A DNA stretch of 35,156 nucleotides from Mariniblastus sp. (GTDB taxonomy: Bacteria; Planctomycetota; Planctomycetia; Pirellulales; Pirellulaceae). The notes under the pieces are model-generated. The model had not been told where the DNA came from, did not search any database, and was given only the letters and a program-made list of their open reading frames with translations. The stretch's first letter is position 1. Every line of letters begins with the position of its first letter. Below, piece by piece: positions 1-8,085 of this stretch. The stretch spans positions 1-35,156 of the forward strand of contig JAKVBG010000042.1 in NCBI GenBank assembly GCA_022447605.1, given 5' to 3'. The translations under genes and the position numbers were made by a program.

Positions 1-84
1 TGCTGATCTTGTTGCTGATCTTGTTGCTGATCTTGTTGCTGATCTTGTTGCTGATCTTGTTGCTGATCTTGTTGCTGATCTTGT
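1..84. repeat. Perfect 12-bp coding tandem repeat (7 units visible)
   Basis: The unit tgctgatcttgt is repeated seven times without a mismatch from base 1 and continues beyond the window. On the minus strand, in the frame of the TPR gene, it codes Asp-Gln-Gln-Gln. Since 12 is a multiple of 3, gain or loss of units would keep the frame. Confidence 0.97.
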
Positions 85-611
85 TGCTGTTGTTCTTGTT
101 CTTCCTGCTTGCGCAACTGTTCGGCTAGTTGCATTGCCAACTCGATATTCTCACGGGCCTCGATGTCGTTCTGGTTGGCCCGCAAGGTTCGCCGGTAATG
201 GTCGACAGCCTCGTCCAACTGCGCAATGGCGGCCGGGCGATCCTGCTCTGCCTGGGCAACCGCTTCGGAGTAGTCACAGTTTCCCAGGTTGAAACTCGCC
301 TTGGCCGCCAAGTCTGTGTCGGTGGTTGCCAGAGCATCGGTAAACAGTTGTCGCGCCTTGGCGATATTGCCTTTTCGGTAATGGGCCACCGCGCGGTTGT
401 AGGTCAATTCGTGACTGGCCGGCATGCTTTCGGCTGCCTGGTCGTACTGGGCCAATGCCTCGTCCACTTTCCCCTCAGCCAGTTGTTGGTTGGCCGAGTT
501 GATTTGCGCATACGAGTCCCTTTCAGCCTGTTGTCCATCGACGGGGCTGCCGAAAAGAACTCCACTGCCCAATGCGAATACTGCAAGTGATTGATTCAAA
601 AAGCCGTTCAT
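1..611 (-). CDS. BatC-like TPR protein, 3' end outside window
   Basis: Open frame from the ATG at 611 to the window edge (at least 203 codons, no stop seen). The N-terminus has a short hydrophobic signal-like segment (residues about 4-22), so it is probably exported or membrane-linked. It is followed by helical repeats of TPR type (residues about 30-140, with stretches such as ASHELTYNRAVAHYRKGN and AAKASFNLGNCDYSEA). A charged Glu/Gln linker leads into a perfect QQQD repeat at the window edge. The start overlaps the upstream VWA gene stop as ATGA, so the two are translationally coupled. In Bat operons the TPR partner (BatC) sits beside BatA/BatB, and that context is the main reason for the call. 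The C-terminal length is unknown because the repeat runs out of the window. Confidence 0.8.
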   Translation of the reverse strand, partial: MNGFLNQSLAVFALGSGVLFGSPVDGQQAERDSYAQINSANQQLAEGKVDEALAQYDQAAESMPASHELTYNRAVAHYRKGNIAKARQLFTDALATTDTDLAAKASFNLGNCDYSEAVAQAEQDRPAAIAQLDEAVDHYRRTLRANQNDIEARENIELAMQLAEQLRKQEEQEQQQQDQQQDQQQDQQQDQQQDQQQDQQQDQ

Positions 612-1699
612 GCTGCTGTCCTTTGAGACGATTCCTGTTGATTCGACTGGAAGTTGTGGAAGCCGTTTTGCTGTTCCTGGTTTGGCCTGTTGCGACGTGA
701 GCCCCAGGGCCAGAATATTTCAAGCAAAAGCAGTGCCAATGCAGCTCCCACAAAGTACTGGTAGCGGGGGGTGTACGCGTTGATCCTGGCCGTTTCGAAG
801 TCCTGTTGTTCCACACTGGCCACGTAGCGGTGGTAAATATCGGCCATATCGACCTGCTTCGTGCCGGCCGGGACAAAGGCGCCATCGGTTTCCAAGGCGA
901 CCTGTTCCAGGATTCTGCCATTGAGTTTCGACCAGACCTGTTTCCCTTCGTGTTCCAAAAAGCGTCGACCCGAGGCAGTTTGCCCCATCGGGATACGCGA
1001 GCCTTTTTCCATATCGCCCAGGCCAATCGTGAAGATTCGGGTTCCCTGTTGACGGTGAATCTGCTGGGCAATTTCCACCGGGCTGCTTTCCTGGTCTTCC
1101 CCGTCGGTCAAGACGACAATCGCTTTGTGGTCGTTCGATTTTCCCAGGAAGGAGTCGGCGGCCAGGGCGATGGCATCTCCTAAGCGCGAGCCTCCCATCT
1201 GGACGTTGTAAGGCCCGACCTCGTCCAGCGATTGTTTGAAATCGGTATAGTGGCGCGTCAATGGGACGTGTTGCTTTGCCTCGCCGGCAAACAGGACCAG
1301 GCCAACTCGGTCCCCAGTCATTTCGTCGACCATGTCCTTGATCTGCTGCTTGGCGCGTTCCAGGCGGGTGGGTGTAGCGTCGTCCGCCAGCATGCTCCTG
1401 GAAACGTCGAGCACGAACATGACTTCAATCCCTTTTTGGGGTACTTCGCGCCAAGTCTTTCCCCACCGGATATCGACCAACCCGATGACCAGGAAGGTCA
1501 TGGCGGCCAGGGCGGTCGCCGTTCGGAAAAACAGGCGGCGAGAAGTGTTCTTGGGGAGTAGCCGGGCCAACAGGTTGTTGGTTGCAAAGCGACGCAAAGC
1601 GTGCCGTCGGTAAACCCAGGCTGCGACCGTAGTGGCGGCAACAGCCGCGACGAGCCAGAGCCAGTTCAGCTGGTTGAAATGTCCAAATTGAATGTCCAT
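608..1699 (-). CDS. BatB-like membrane VWA-domain protein
   Basis: Protein of 363 residues starting MDIQFGHF. Two membrane segments (about 12-30 and 60-77) precede a von Willebrand factor A domain. Its metal-ion (MIDAS) motif is DVSRS (D98, S100, S102), and a further hydrophobic segment lies near the C-terminus. VWA proteins of this layout act at the inner membrane with MoxR ATPases in Bat systems, linked in other bacteria to stress tolerance and envelope integrity. I chose the ATG at 1699 because GAGGA lies 5 bp upstream; an in-frame ATG at 1738 would add 13 residues without a comparable ribosome-binding site. The stop overlaps the start of the TPR gene by 4 bp. Confidence 0.88.
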   Translation of the reverse strand: MDIQFGHFNQLNWLWLVAAVAATTVAAWVYRRHALRRFATNNLLARLLPKNTSRRLFFRTATALAAMTFLVIGLVDIRWGKTWREVPQKGIEVMFVLDVSRSMLADDATPTRLERAKQQIKDMVDEMTGDRVGLVLFAGEAKQHVPLTRHYTDFKQSLDEVGPYNVQMGGSRLGDAIALAADSFLGKSNDHKAIVVLTDGEDQESSPVEIAQQIHRQQGTRIFTIGLGDMEKGSRIPMGQTASGRRFLEHEGKQVWSKLNGRILEQVALETDGAFVPAGTKQVDMADIYHRYVASVEQQDFETARINAYTPRYQYFVGAALALLLLEIFWPWGSRRNRPNQEQQNGFHNFQSNQQESSQRTAA

Positions 1700-1785
1700 C
1701 GTGTTCCTCGTATGATTCCTGGCGACCGTGGCCGCCATTGTTCTTGTTCAGTCAATTTCGATTGCATTGCTTCCGCTGCGTTTCG

Positions 1786-2889
1786 TCAGCCGGTCGCATT
1801 GCGAAACAGGGTATTGCCAAGCAACACTTGTGCCATCAGGCAAAACAGGCTCAACAACAGGATGGGCGGCACGGTCAATGGCCCCCATCGATACGGTTCC
1901 ACGGCCAGTTCCCGGTAATCAACCAGGTGACGTGATTCGACGTTGGATTTTTCTAGTTGATCGATCTCGGCGTAGATGTTGGCCAAGGATTCCGTGTCGG
2001 TGGCCCGAAAGTACTTCCCGCCTGTTTCGTCCGCTACTTTCTGCAACGTTTCCTCGTCGATATTGACGTCCATCATCTGCAGGACTTTGCGTCCGGTGTA
2101 CGGATCCGTGATGGGCACCGGGGCGCGTCCCTTGGTCCCGACGCCGATCGTGTAGATCTTGATGTCAAACGACTTGGCCAACTCCGCTGCCGGGATAGGG
2201 TCAATCGAACCGGAGTTGTTTTCCCCGTCGGTCAACAGAATCATGATGCGGCTCTTGATCTCATCCCTGCCCGGTTCTTGGTCTTGGTCGTCGGTGCGGG
2301 TTTTCAAGGCAGCCAGTTTTTCCACGGCCAGGCCGATCGCATCTCCAATGGCAGTTCCATCCTCGCTCCGCTCCGTGACGATTTGGGTGTTTTCCAGTTG
2401 TGACGAAACGTAGGTGTGGTCAAGCGTGGGAGGTACCAGCCCATCGGCATTCTTGGCAAACGTCACCAGGCCGACCAGGTCGCTGAAACGCCCCTCCAGA
2501 TTGTCTCCCCCGTTGATGAACCGGTTGGCGACTCCCTTGATAGCCGTCAGACGATCGACAGGCTGATCCTCGAAGGTGAAATCCATAGCCTGCATGCTGC
2601 CGCTGCAATCGACTACCATCTCGATGGCGATGCCCTCGGAATCGGTAATCGTCTGTTTCCTTCCTTCCTGGGGCCGCGCCAGGGCAACGATCATCAGCAT
2701 GATGGCCGTCAATCCCAGAGCCGGGGGAACCCAACGAAACCGTTGTCGCCAGGTCAATGGCAAGTCCGACAGCGCATGGGTGGAACTGAATTCAATGGAT
2801 GATCTTCGGCGCTTCCTGAACATCAGGTAACCAACCAGGGGAATGGTCAGCAGGAGCAACAAAAACCAGGCAGATGATGTGTGAAACAT
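1786..2889 (-). CDS. BatA-like membrane VWA-domain protein
   Basis: Protein of 367 residues. Membrane segments at about 7-24 and 53-73 are followed by a VWA domain with intact MIDAS DCSGS (D94, S96, S98) and later the conserved LLTDGENN stretch. A closing membrane segment lies at about 335-358. This is the standard BatA plan: the VWA domain lies between an N-terminal membrane hairpin and one C-terminal helix. The start ATG shares one base with the stop of the upstream BatD-like gene (TAATG), so the two are translationally coupled. It is paired with the second VWA gene downstream, as in Bacteroidetes and spirochaete Bat loci. Confidence 0.9.
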   Translation of the reverse strand: MFHTSSAWFLLLLLTIPLVGYLMFRKRRRSSIEFSSTHALSDLPLTWRQRFRWVPPALGLTAIMLMIVALARPQEGRKQTITDSEGIAIEMVVDCSGSMQAMDFTFEDQPVDRLTAIKGVANRFINGGDNLEGRFSDLVGLVTFAKNADGLVPPTLDHTYVSSQLENTQIVTERSEDGTAIGDAIGLAVEKLAALKTRTDDQDQEPGRDEIKSRIMILLTDGENNSGSIDPIPAAELAKSFDIKIYTIGVGTKGRAPVPITDPYTGRKVLQMMDVNIDEETLQKVADETGGKYFRATDTESLANIYAEIDQLEKSNVESRHLVDYRELAVEPYRWGPLTVPPILLLSLFCLMAQVLLGNTLFRNATG

Positions 2890-3953
2890 TATTCAAACTC
2901 CTTAAATCGATTTTTCCCAGGAGGGAATTGCTTCGAGTTGGACTCATCCTCGGTTTGATCGCTTTCATGGATGAACGTTCGCGCATTGGCCAGGGCGAGC
3001 TGGATGGCATCACTTCCTGGCGCCAGGCCTGCGAATTTCACCATGTCGGCTACCTGCAGGAACTCGCTCAACTGGTTGCGCGAGTCAACGTTCAGCCGGG
3101 AATCGGTCTGTAGTTCGTGTAAAAATTCCTTTGTCGTCAGCCGAGGTGCTGAGAGGTCAAACTGCCGCTGGACAAACTGCCGGATGATGTCCGTCAGAGT
3201 CACGTAGACCAGTTCAGGACTGGCGCGAAACAGGTCACCACTGTTCTCGAAGTCGTCCAGCGCGTTAAGGGCCCATTGCCTGGGGGTCAGGTTGCGGCGA
3301 TTGCGCACCAGGACCAGCGCCAGGGCGAGGGTGGCCAGTAGCCCGCCGGTGGTCCAGAAGATCCACGTGGGGGAGGAGCGTTCATTGACGTCAAGAAAAA
3401 CGACACCCTTGATGTCTCTGAATTCAATCGGATTTTCAGGTCCTTCCAGAGACGTGGCGATCGTGACAACGCGCTCGCCCGTTTTCAGGATTCCCGAAAC
3501 GGGCGGTTCGGTTCGCTGATCGACGTAAGCAACGTCGAGTGATGGAATCGCCTGTTCTCCGGCATGGATGTTTTCCAGTTTCATATGACGCGTAAACTGT
3601 CGCCCGTTTTCGAACGGAATATCGAGGTCGTCACGAATTTCGACGACGTCAAACGTTCCCAGCTGGTCAAGCGACTCGGGGAATCGGACCAGGACATCCT
3701 GGGGTGCTTCGACTTCGATGGTCATCTCGATCGGCTCGGCGATTCGGGCTTGGTCACGTTGCACGGTGGTCTTGATGCGAAGGCCGTCGACCGAACTGGA
3801 CTCGGCCGCTTCCAAAGCCCAGGCCGGAGAAGCCAGGAGCAAGGTCAACAAAGAAAGAGCAGTCCCCATTGTCAGGATCCGCGCCACTTTGGTTCGTCTT
3901 TCTGACGGCCCAAGTACCTGCGGGTTGTTTCGGTGTGTGATCTGGGTCTTCAT
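2889..3953 (-). CDS. BatD-like exported membrane protein (DUF4381-like)
   Basis: Protein of 354 residues. A signal peptide ends near the Ala-rich site at about residue 46 (SPAWALEAA). An extracytoplasmic beta-rich part (about 50-190) follows, then one membrane helix (about 196-217) and a cytoplasmic helical tail (about 225-354) with the DFENSGDLFRASPELVYVTLTDIIRQFV stretch split across it. This two-sided layout is typical of the BatD/DUF4381 partners in MoxR-VWA operons. An alternative start at Met29 would still give a signal peptide. The start overlaps the DUF58 stop by 4 bp (ATGA). It is probably part of the same membrane complex as the VWA proteins; that is inferred from context and topology, not from a conserved active site. 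Confidence 0.75.
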   Translation of the reverse strand: MKTQITHRNNPQVLGPSERRTKVARILTMGTALSLLTLLLASPAWALEAAESSSVDGLRIKTTVQRDQARIAEPIEMTIEVEAPQDVLVRFPESLDQLGTFDVVEIRDDLDIPFENGRQFTRHMKLENIHAGEQAIPSLDVAYVDQRTEPPVSGILKTGERVVTIATSLEGPENPIEFRDIKGVVFLDVNERSSPTWIFWTTGGLLATLALALVLVRNRRNLTPRQWALNALDDFENSGDLFRASPELVYVTLTDIIRQFVQRQFDLSAPRLTTKEFLHELQTDSRLNVDSRNQLSEFLQVADMVKFAGLAPGSDAIQLALANARTFIHESDQTEDESNSKQFPPGKNRFKEFE

Positions 3954-4825
3954 TTTTTTCCTCCTCGGCGGTGAAAGTATTCCCGGATCGGGTCGACGTA
4001 GTCTTCGCCGGTCATGATTCGGATCGGCTCGATTTTCAATCGTCGGAAAAGGTCGTCCTGTTCTGTGATTCGTGACTTGGCCCTGTCGGCAAACAGTTCG
4101 CGGTTGCGCCGGCTGGCCGTATCCAATTGAGTGACCAAGCCTGTTTCGCTGTCTTTCAATTCGATCATGCCTACACTGGGCATTTCCATTTCCCGCTGGT
4201 CTCCAATCACCACTGGTATGATGTCGTGTTTCCGTTTGGCGATACGAAGCGACTTCTCGTAATTTTCGTCCTGGAAATCACTGACCACGAATACAATGGA
4301 ACGACGTTTCACGGTCCGGGTCAGGTGGGTAAGAGCGGCTGCAAGGTCGGTCCCCTGGCCCATCGGTTGGCAGTAAAGCAGTTCCCGGATACAGCGCAAA
4401 ACATGTCGTGAGCCCTTGCGGGGCGGAATGGTTTTCTCGATGCCGTCGGTAAACAGCATCATGCCAACCTTGTCATTGTTCTGGATGGCCGAGAATGCGA
4501 GGGTGGAGCCGATCTCGGTGACCAGTTCCCGTTTGGTCTGGTGGTGGGTTCCCAGCCCTTGGGAGGCACTCAAATCGACCAGCAGGAACACGGTTAATTC
4601 CCGCTCTTCCCGGAACAGCTTGATGTAGGGCTGATGGCTTCGAGCGGTGACATTCCAGTCAATGGCCCGAATATCGTCACCGATCTGGTAAGGCCTGACT
4701 TCTTCGAACTCGATGCCACGCCCTTTGAAAGCGGAATGGTATTGTCCAGCCAGCAGGTCATCCACCTTGTGGGATGTTCGAATCTGGATGCGTCGAATTT
4801 TCTTGACTAGTTCTTGGGGAATCAT
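3950..4825 (-). CDS. DUF58 protein, MoxR-associated
   Basis: Protein of 291 residues starting MIPQELVKKI. The DUF58 signature is clear: GRGIEFEEVRPYQIGDDIR, then IDWNVTARS and the FREERELTVFLLVDLSASQ core. The last of these carries a VWA-like metal motif DLSAS. No membrane segment is visible, so it is probably cytosolic or peripheral. In MoxR operons DUF58 proteins sit between the ATPase and the VWA proteins and are thought to link them. An in-frame start at 4945 would add 40 residues of low-complexity, non-family sequence, so I prefer 4825, where the family alignment begins. The ribosome-binding site (GGA) is weak. Confidence 0.9.
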   Translation of the reverse strand: MIPQELVKKIRRIQIRTSHKVDDLLAGQYHSAFKGRGIEFEEVRPYQIGDDIRAIDWNVTARSHQPYIKLFREERELTVFLLVDLSASQGLGTHHQTKRELVTEIGSTLAFSAIQNNDKVGMMLFTDGIEKTIPPRKGSRHVLRCIRELLYCQPMGQGTDLAAALTHLTRTVKRRSIVFVVSDFQDENYEKSLRIAKRKHDIIPVVIGDQREMEMPSVGMIELKDSETGLVTQLDTASRRNRELFADRAKSRITEQDDLFRRLKIEPIRIMTGEDYVDPIREYFHRRGGKK

Positions 4826-4897
4826 TTTGGTTCCAACAGTATCTTGGTGGTTAGGTTTCAGGTGACGTTTCGGAGTCCTGGTCGCGGTGAAAGCGCT

Positions 4898-4936
4898 GGC
4901 GTTCCGCCCGGCGGAGAAACACGGAAACGGAACGCC
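4898..4936. other. 9-bp inverted repeat in the moxR-DUF58 gap
   Basis: GGCGTTCCG at 4898-4906 is perfectly complementary to CGGAACGCC at 4928-4936, with a 21-nt loop. It lies in the only sizeable gap (135 nt) of the operon and lacks a T-tract, so it is not a normal terminator. It could be an mRNA-processing or stability element. Confidence 0.5.
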
Positions 4937-4960
4937 GCACTTCACCTTGATTCAACGGGT

Positions 4961-6010
4961 CTAGGGGACCCGGATTTCTTCGATGATTGCCTTGACGACA
5001 TCATCCGAGGTTTTGTCTTCCGCTTCGGCCTCGTAGGTAATGGCCAGGCGGTGACGCAGTACGTCCAGGGCGATGTCCTTGACGTCCTGGGGAATGACGA
5101 ATCCACGCCCGTTGAGGAAGGCATTGGCCTTGGCGGCCAGCGTCAGTCCAATCGTGGCACGGGGTGATACGCCGTACTCGACCCAGTCGGCCACGGGTAT
5201 GCCATAGCCGGCAGGATCACGTGTTGCCATGACCAGGTCGACGATGTAGTCCTTGACCTTGTTATCAACGTAGATCTTGTCGACCAGTTTCCTGGCGCTA
5301 TGGATGTCTTCCGGTTGCATGGCTGTTTCCACTGAATGCGACTGCTCGGTTTTTGACATCCGGTCCAGGATCATTTTTTCCTGTTCTCGGTTCGGGTAAT
5401 CGACGACCACCTTCAACAGGAAGCGGTCCATTTGCGCCTCGGGCAGCGGGTAGGTGCCTTCCTGTTCAATCGGGTTCTGCGTCGCCATGACCAGGAATGG
5501 GCTGTCCAGGGGAAACGTCTCGGAACCGATGGTGACCTGGCGTTCCTGCATCGCTTCCAGCAGGGCGCTTTGCACTTTGGCCGGTGCCCGGTTGATCTCG
5601 TCGGCCAGGATCAGGTTCGAGAAAATAGGGCCCTTTTGCACGACGAATTCCTGGGTTTGGGGCCGGTAGACCATCGTCCCGATCAGGTCGGCCGGGAGCA
5701 GGTCGGGGGTGAATTGCAACCTTTGGAATCCCGTATTGATCCCTTGGGCCAGGCAGGCAACGGCGGTTGTCTTGGCCAATCCAGGAACCCCCTCGATCAG
5801 CAAGTGGCCGTTGGCCAACAGGCCAATCAGCATCCGGTGAATCAGTTTTTCCTGTCCGACAATGACGTCGCCGACCCCTTCGACCAGCGCGTTAAACGGT
5901 TTGCATTCCTGCTTGATGACCGCTGACAACTGGTTGATTTGATTGTGGAGCGCATTTCGTCGATCCTGGTTCGAGCTTTGAGATTGACGGTTGTTTGAAG
6001 TGGTTGACAT
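4961..6010 (-). CDS. MoxR-family AAA+ ATPase
   Basis: Protein of 349 residues. The Walker A motif GVPGLAKT (about 74-81), Walker B LILADE followed by INRAP (about 133-142) and the MATQNPIEQEGTYPLPEAQMDRF sensor region (given here in family terms) identify the MoxR branch of AAA+ ATPases. These ATPases act as chaperones that remodel or activate VWA-domain partners, here the DUF58 and BatA/BatB proteins encoded just downstream. The N-terminal 25 residues are Ser/Gln/Asn rich and probably disordered. I chose the ATG at 6010 because AAAGG lies 7 bp upstream; an ATG at 6025 would add MKGPR. A sigma-54-type promoter lies about 85 bp upstream of the start, so the operon may be induced by an enhancer-binding protein. 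Confidence 0.92.
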   Translation of the reverse strand: MSTTSNNRQSQSSNQDRRNALHNQINQLSAVIKQECKPFNALVEGVGDVIVGQEKLIHRMLIGLLANGHLLIEGVPGLAKTTAVACLAQGINTGFQRLQFTPDLLPADLIGTMVYRPQTQEFVVQKGPIFSNLILADEINRAPAKVQSALLEAMQERQVTIGSETFPLDSPFLVMATQNPIEQEGTYPLPEAQMDRFLLKVVVDYPNREQEKMILDRMSKTEQSHSVETAMQPEDIHSARKLVDKIYVDNKVKDYIVDLVMATRDPAGYGIPVADWVEYGVSPRATIGLTLAAKANAFLNGRGFVIPQDVKDIALDVLRHRLAITYEAEAEDKTSDDVVKAIIEEIRVP

Positions 6011-6094
6011 CCTAGGACCTTTCACATGTTCAGTTCAGTAAGGGAGAGCGAATAGGTTTCGCCTTTCGGATCTGTTTTGGGAAAAGTGGGAAAC

Positions 6095-6109
6095 GCAACC
6101 GTCGTGCCA
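6095..6109 (-). promoter_or_regulatory. Sigma-54 (-24/-12) promoter for the moxR-bat operon
   Basis: On the minus strand the sequence reads TGGCACGACGGTTGC. It matches the RpoN consensus TGGCACG-N4-TTGC at every defined base and keeps the essential GG-N10-GC spacing. Transcription would start near 6084, giving a leader of roughly 74 nt before the ATG at 6010. Confidence 0.72.
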
Positions 6110-6352
6110 ATCCGTTTGAAAAGAAAATTGGCGGGGAAAAGCGGGGCGATGGCGCTGAGAGCGAGGCATCCTGTAACGGGTGGGGCAAAACGCCACAGGC
6201 CGGAGTCAGGTAAGGAAATTGGTCGCCAGACGGCGGCCGGTACCGCGACGAGGTATGGAAACATCCGGGGCGTGGCTTGCTTCTCGAGCAGCGCACCTGG
6301 CGTCAACCGGTGGGGACTCCGATAGCATCAGGATTGCAAATTGTTTTTGCAT

Positions 6353-6368
6353 TGGCACGCGACGTGCA
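6353..6368 (+). promoter_or_regulatory. Sigma-54 (-24/-12) promoter for the yfdX-family gene
   Basis: TGGCACGCGACGTGCA matches the RpoN consensus with one change in the -12 element (GTGCA for TTGCA) and a C where a purine is usual. GG-N10-GC spacing is exact. A T-rich stretch lies just upstream. The predicted start near 6379 leaves a leader of about 85 nt. Confidence 0.62.
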
Positions 6369-6464
6369 TGACTAGGCACCTGAACGCAGGGCGTTTGGAA
6401 ATGTTTGATTGAGACATATACCGCCCATCGCGATCCAACTCGTTTAATGAGAAAAGGAAATCAA

Positions 6465-7133
6465 ATGAAAAAGTTAATGACCTACTCGCTTGCCGCGGCG
6501 ATGGCCATCGGTTCCTGTGCCGCCTTCAATTCCGCCTGGGCTGACGGCACCTCCCCGGAAAAGGAAGCTGTGCAGAAAGACGGGTGCTGCCTGGAAAAGA
6601 CCAAGGTTTCGGAAAAGGGTTTTGCGGCCATGCAGACGATCCACGCTGCCCGCCTGGCCATCTTCAATGGTGAGACCGATGCTGCCAAGGAGATGATGGG
6701 CAAGGCGAACGGCCTGATGCAGGATATCGCCAACGAAAATTACCACTGTGATGGGAAAGAGGGGCAGGTGCCGATCAATGGGTCCATTACCCTGGACAAG
6801 TCATTTGTCCCTGGTGAAAGACACGCGAGTTACCTGGCCAAGGCGAATGAGTATTTCCAGAAAGGACAGAAAGCTGAAGGGATGGAACAGCTGAAGCAGG
6901 GAGAAATTGCTGTCAATTTCGCCCGCGTTCTGATGCCTTACGACGCGACGTCCGAGAAGCTGAACGAGGCCATCGAACTGGCCAACCAAAGCAAGTACTA
7001 CCAGACGAACCTGGCGCTCAAGGCGGCCGAAGAGGGGATGGATTTCGATTCGATCAGCCTGTTCAAGCCAGCGGCCGAGCAGGAAAACACAGGCCATCAT
7101 GAGCACCCGGATCATCACGAAGATTCGGAATAG
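6465..7133 (+). CDS. YfdX-family exported protein
   Basis: Protein of 222 residues with a typical signal peptide (MKKLMTYSLAAAMAIGS, cleavage likely after NSAWA). The body matches the YfdX family: SEKGFAAMQTIHAARLAIFNGET, the KSFVPGERHASYLAKANEYFQKG helix, AVNFARVLMPYDAT and YYQTNLALKAAEEGM are all at family positions. YfdX proteins are periplasmic helical proteins linked to acid and envelope stress in enterobacteria; a biochemical activity is not firmly established. Unusual here are a Cys-Cys pair after the signal peptide (DGCC) and a His/Glu-rich tail that could bind metal. The start is set by AAAGGAAAT just upstream; a frame extension to 6405 has no site. It stands alone between a sigma-54 promoter and a strong terminator. 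Confidence 0.85.
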   Translation: MKKLMTYSLAAAMAIGSCAAFNSAWADGTSPEKEAVQKDGCCLEKTKVSEKGFAAMQTIHAARLAIFNGETDAAKEMMGKANGLMQDIANENYHCDGKEGQVPINGSITLDKSFVPGERHASYLAKANEYFQKGQKAEGMEQLKQGEIAVNFARVLMPYDATSEKLNEAIELANQSKYYQTNLALKAAEEGMDFDSISLFKPAAEQENTGHHEHPDHHEDSE

Positions 7134-7162
7134 GCTGTCATGATAGTTTGTCTTGAAACGTA

Positions 7163-7194
7163 AAACGCCAGGAACCGGTCCTGGCGTTTTTTTA
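7163..7194 (+). terminator. Rho-independent terminator after the yfdX-family gene
   Basis: aaaacgccagga at 7163-7174 pairs perfectly with tcctggcgtttt at 7180-7191 around a 5-nt loop, followed by more T. The reverse strand also ends in a short T-run, so it may also serve the convergent zinc-ribbon gene. Confidence 0.93.
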
Positions 7195-7273
7195 TTCGTT
7201 ATTGCCTAGCTTCGTTGCAGACGGTCGCCAGGATGGAACTCGTTGGAAACGGGGTGCCGCCTGGAATCAGGTG

Positions 7274-7495
7274 TTAAATCTCGTCATTGTCGTCTTCGTA
7301 AGGCGGCGCGACTGGCTCGACACCGGGGGGATTGATCCGGTAACAGGGCCCGCAACTCGAACAAAATACGATGCCGTCATCAAAATCGAGAATCAGGCTG
7401 TTTGAGCAATTGCGGCAAACAGCATCCAGTTCTTTTTGAGATACGTCGAGAGATGCTTCGAACGCAATAAAATCGACAGTTTCATCATCAAACAT
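7274..7495 (-). CDS. Small zinc-ribbon protein, unknown function
   Basis: Protein of 73 residues that I do not recognise. It has two Cys pairs (C27/C30 as CRNC, C45/C48 as CSSC, plus C51) spaced as in a zinc ribbon, and an acidic tail ending EDDNDEI. No signal peptide or membrane segment is visible, so it is probably cytosolic. GGAG lies about 8 bp before the ATG. It is convergent with the yfdX-family gene and shares the terminator region. Similar short ribbon proteins often bind nucleic acid or partner proteins, but nothing here shows which. Confidence 0.65.
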   Translation of the reverse strand: MFDDETVDFIAFEASLDVSQKELDAVCRNCSNSLILDFDDGIVFCSSCGPCYRINPPGVEPVAPPYEDDNDEI

Positions 7496-8085
7496 GGTCT
7501 ACTCCGTTACTCACGTTGACGGGTGGCTTTAAAAAAATACGTTTCCAATTTGGCAGGGGCAAGCGACAATTTGTCAAAAAATTGGACCGTGGCCGAACCC
7601 CAAGGTTTTCATGGTTGGAAGGTTCCGCTAATGGCACTGGATGACGTCCGACTGAGACGGGACATTCCCCACGACTCGACCCGGCGCGAGCGTTTTGCTT
7701 GAGACCGACTCCGATTGAGGGGCGTCGGAGTTGAAAAATTCTTTTTCCTGCAGGCGCCTTTTTGCAAAGATCGGTCGAATTATTTCGAATAACGGTGCGG
7801 AATTGACATTCCCCAAACAAGGGAAACAGCCTCTTTCGAACGCTCTGGAATACGCATTTCGCTGGCGATCGTTCGCTTTTTCGCCGGAAATGCAGGCACT
7901 GACGATGGGCCACTCGCTTTCGTTCTGGCAGAAAGCCCATTTTGGGGATGGGGCGGTCAGATCTTTACCCGAATGCGTCTCCTGCTGGGCAGGAATTCTG
8001 GTGGTTTTACGCTAGGATAGGCCCTTTGGCCGAGCGTTTTGTTGGACAATTGATAGACAAATTCAACCGTACTGGGAGATTCAAA
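7496..8085. other. 590-bp intergenic region upstream of lemA
   Basis: No gene with family features on either strand. Open frames crossing it have no ribosome-binding site or recognisable motif. It must hold the promoters of the divergent zinc-ribbon gene and of lemA. A TTGGCC at about 8028 with an ATTGAT 17 bp later is a weak sigma-70 candidate. No RNA gene was recognised. Confidence 0.5.

Larger units (their letters stand above)
6011..6464. other. Divergent control region between moxR and yfdX-family genes
   Basis: 454 bp without a credible gene. Short open frames here show no family features. It carries one sigma-54-type promoter for each flanking gene (6095-6109 minus, 6353-6368 plus), leaving about 240 bp between them where enhancer-binding sites could lie. 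I see no convincing inverted repeat in that middle part. Confidence 0.6.

Noticed and set aside
1..84. 12-bp tandem repeat as a CRISPR array
   Set aside because: The units are adjacent with no spacers and are in frame with the protein.
129..590. Plus-strand open frame of 153 codons opposite the TPR gene
   Set aside because: It is antisense to a coding frame with TPR features and good overlap with batB, and its translation shows no family pattern.
7549..7568. TTGGCAGGGGCAAGC as a sigma-54 promoter near the zinc-ribbon gene
   Set aside because: GG and GC are 9 bp apart instead of 10, which abolishes sigma-54 recognition.
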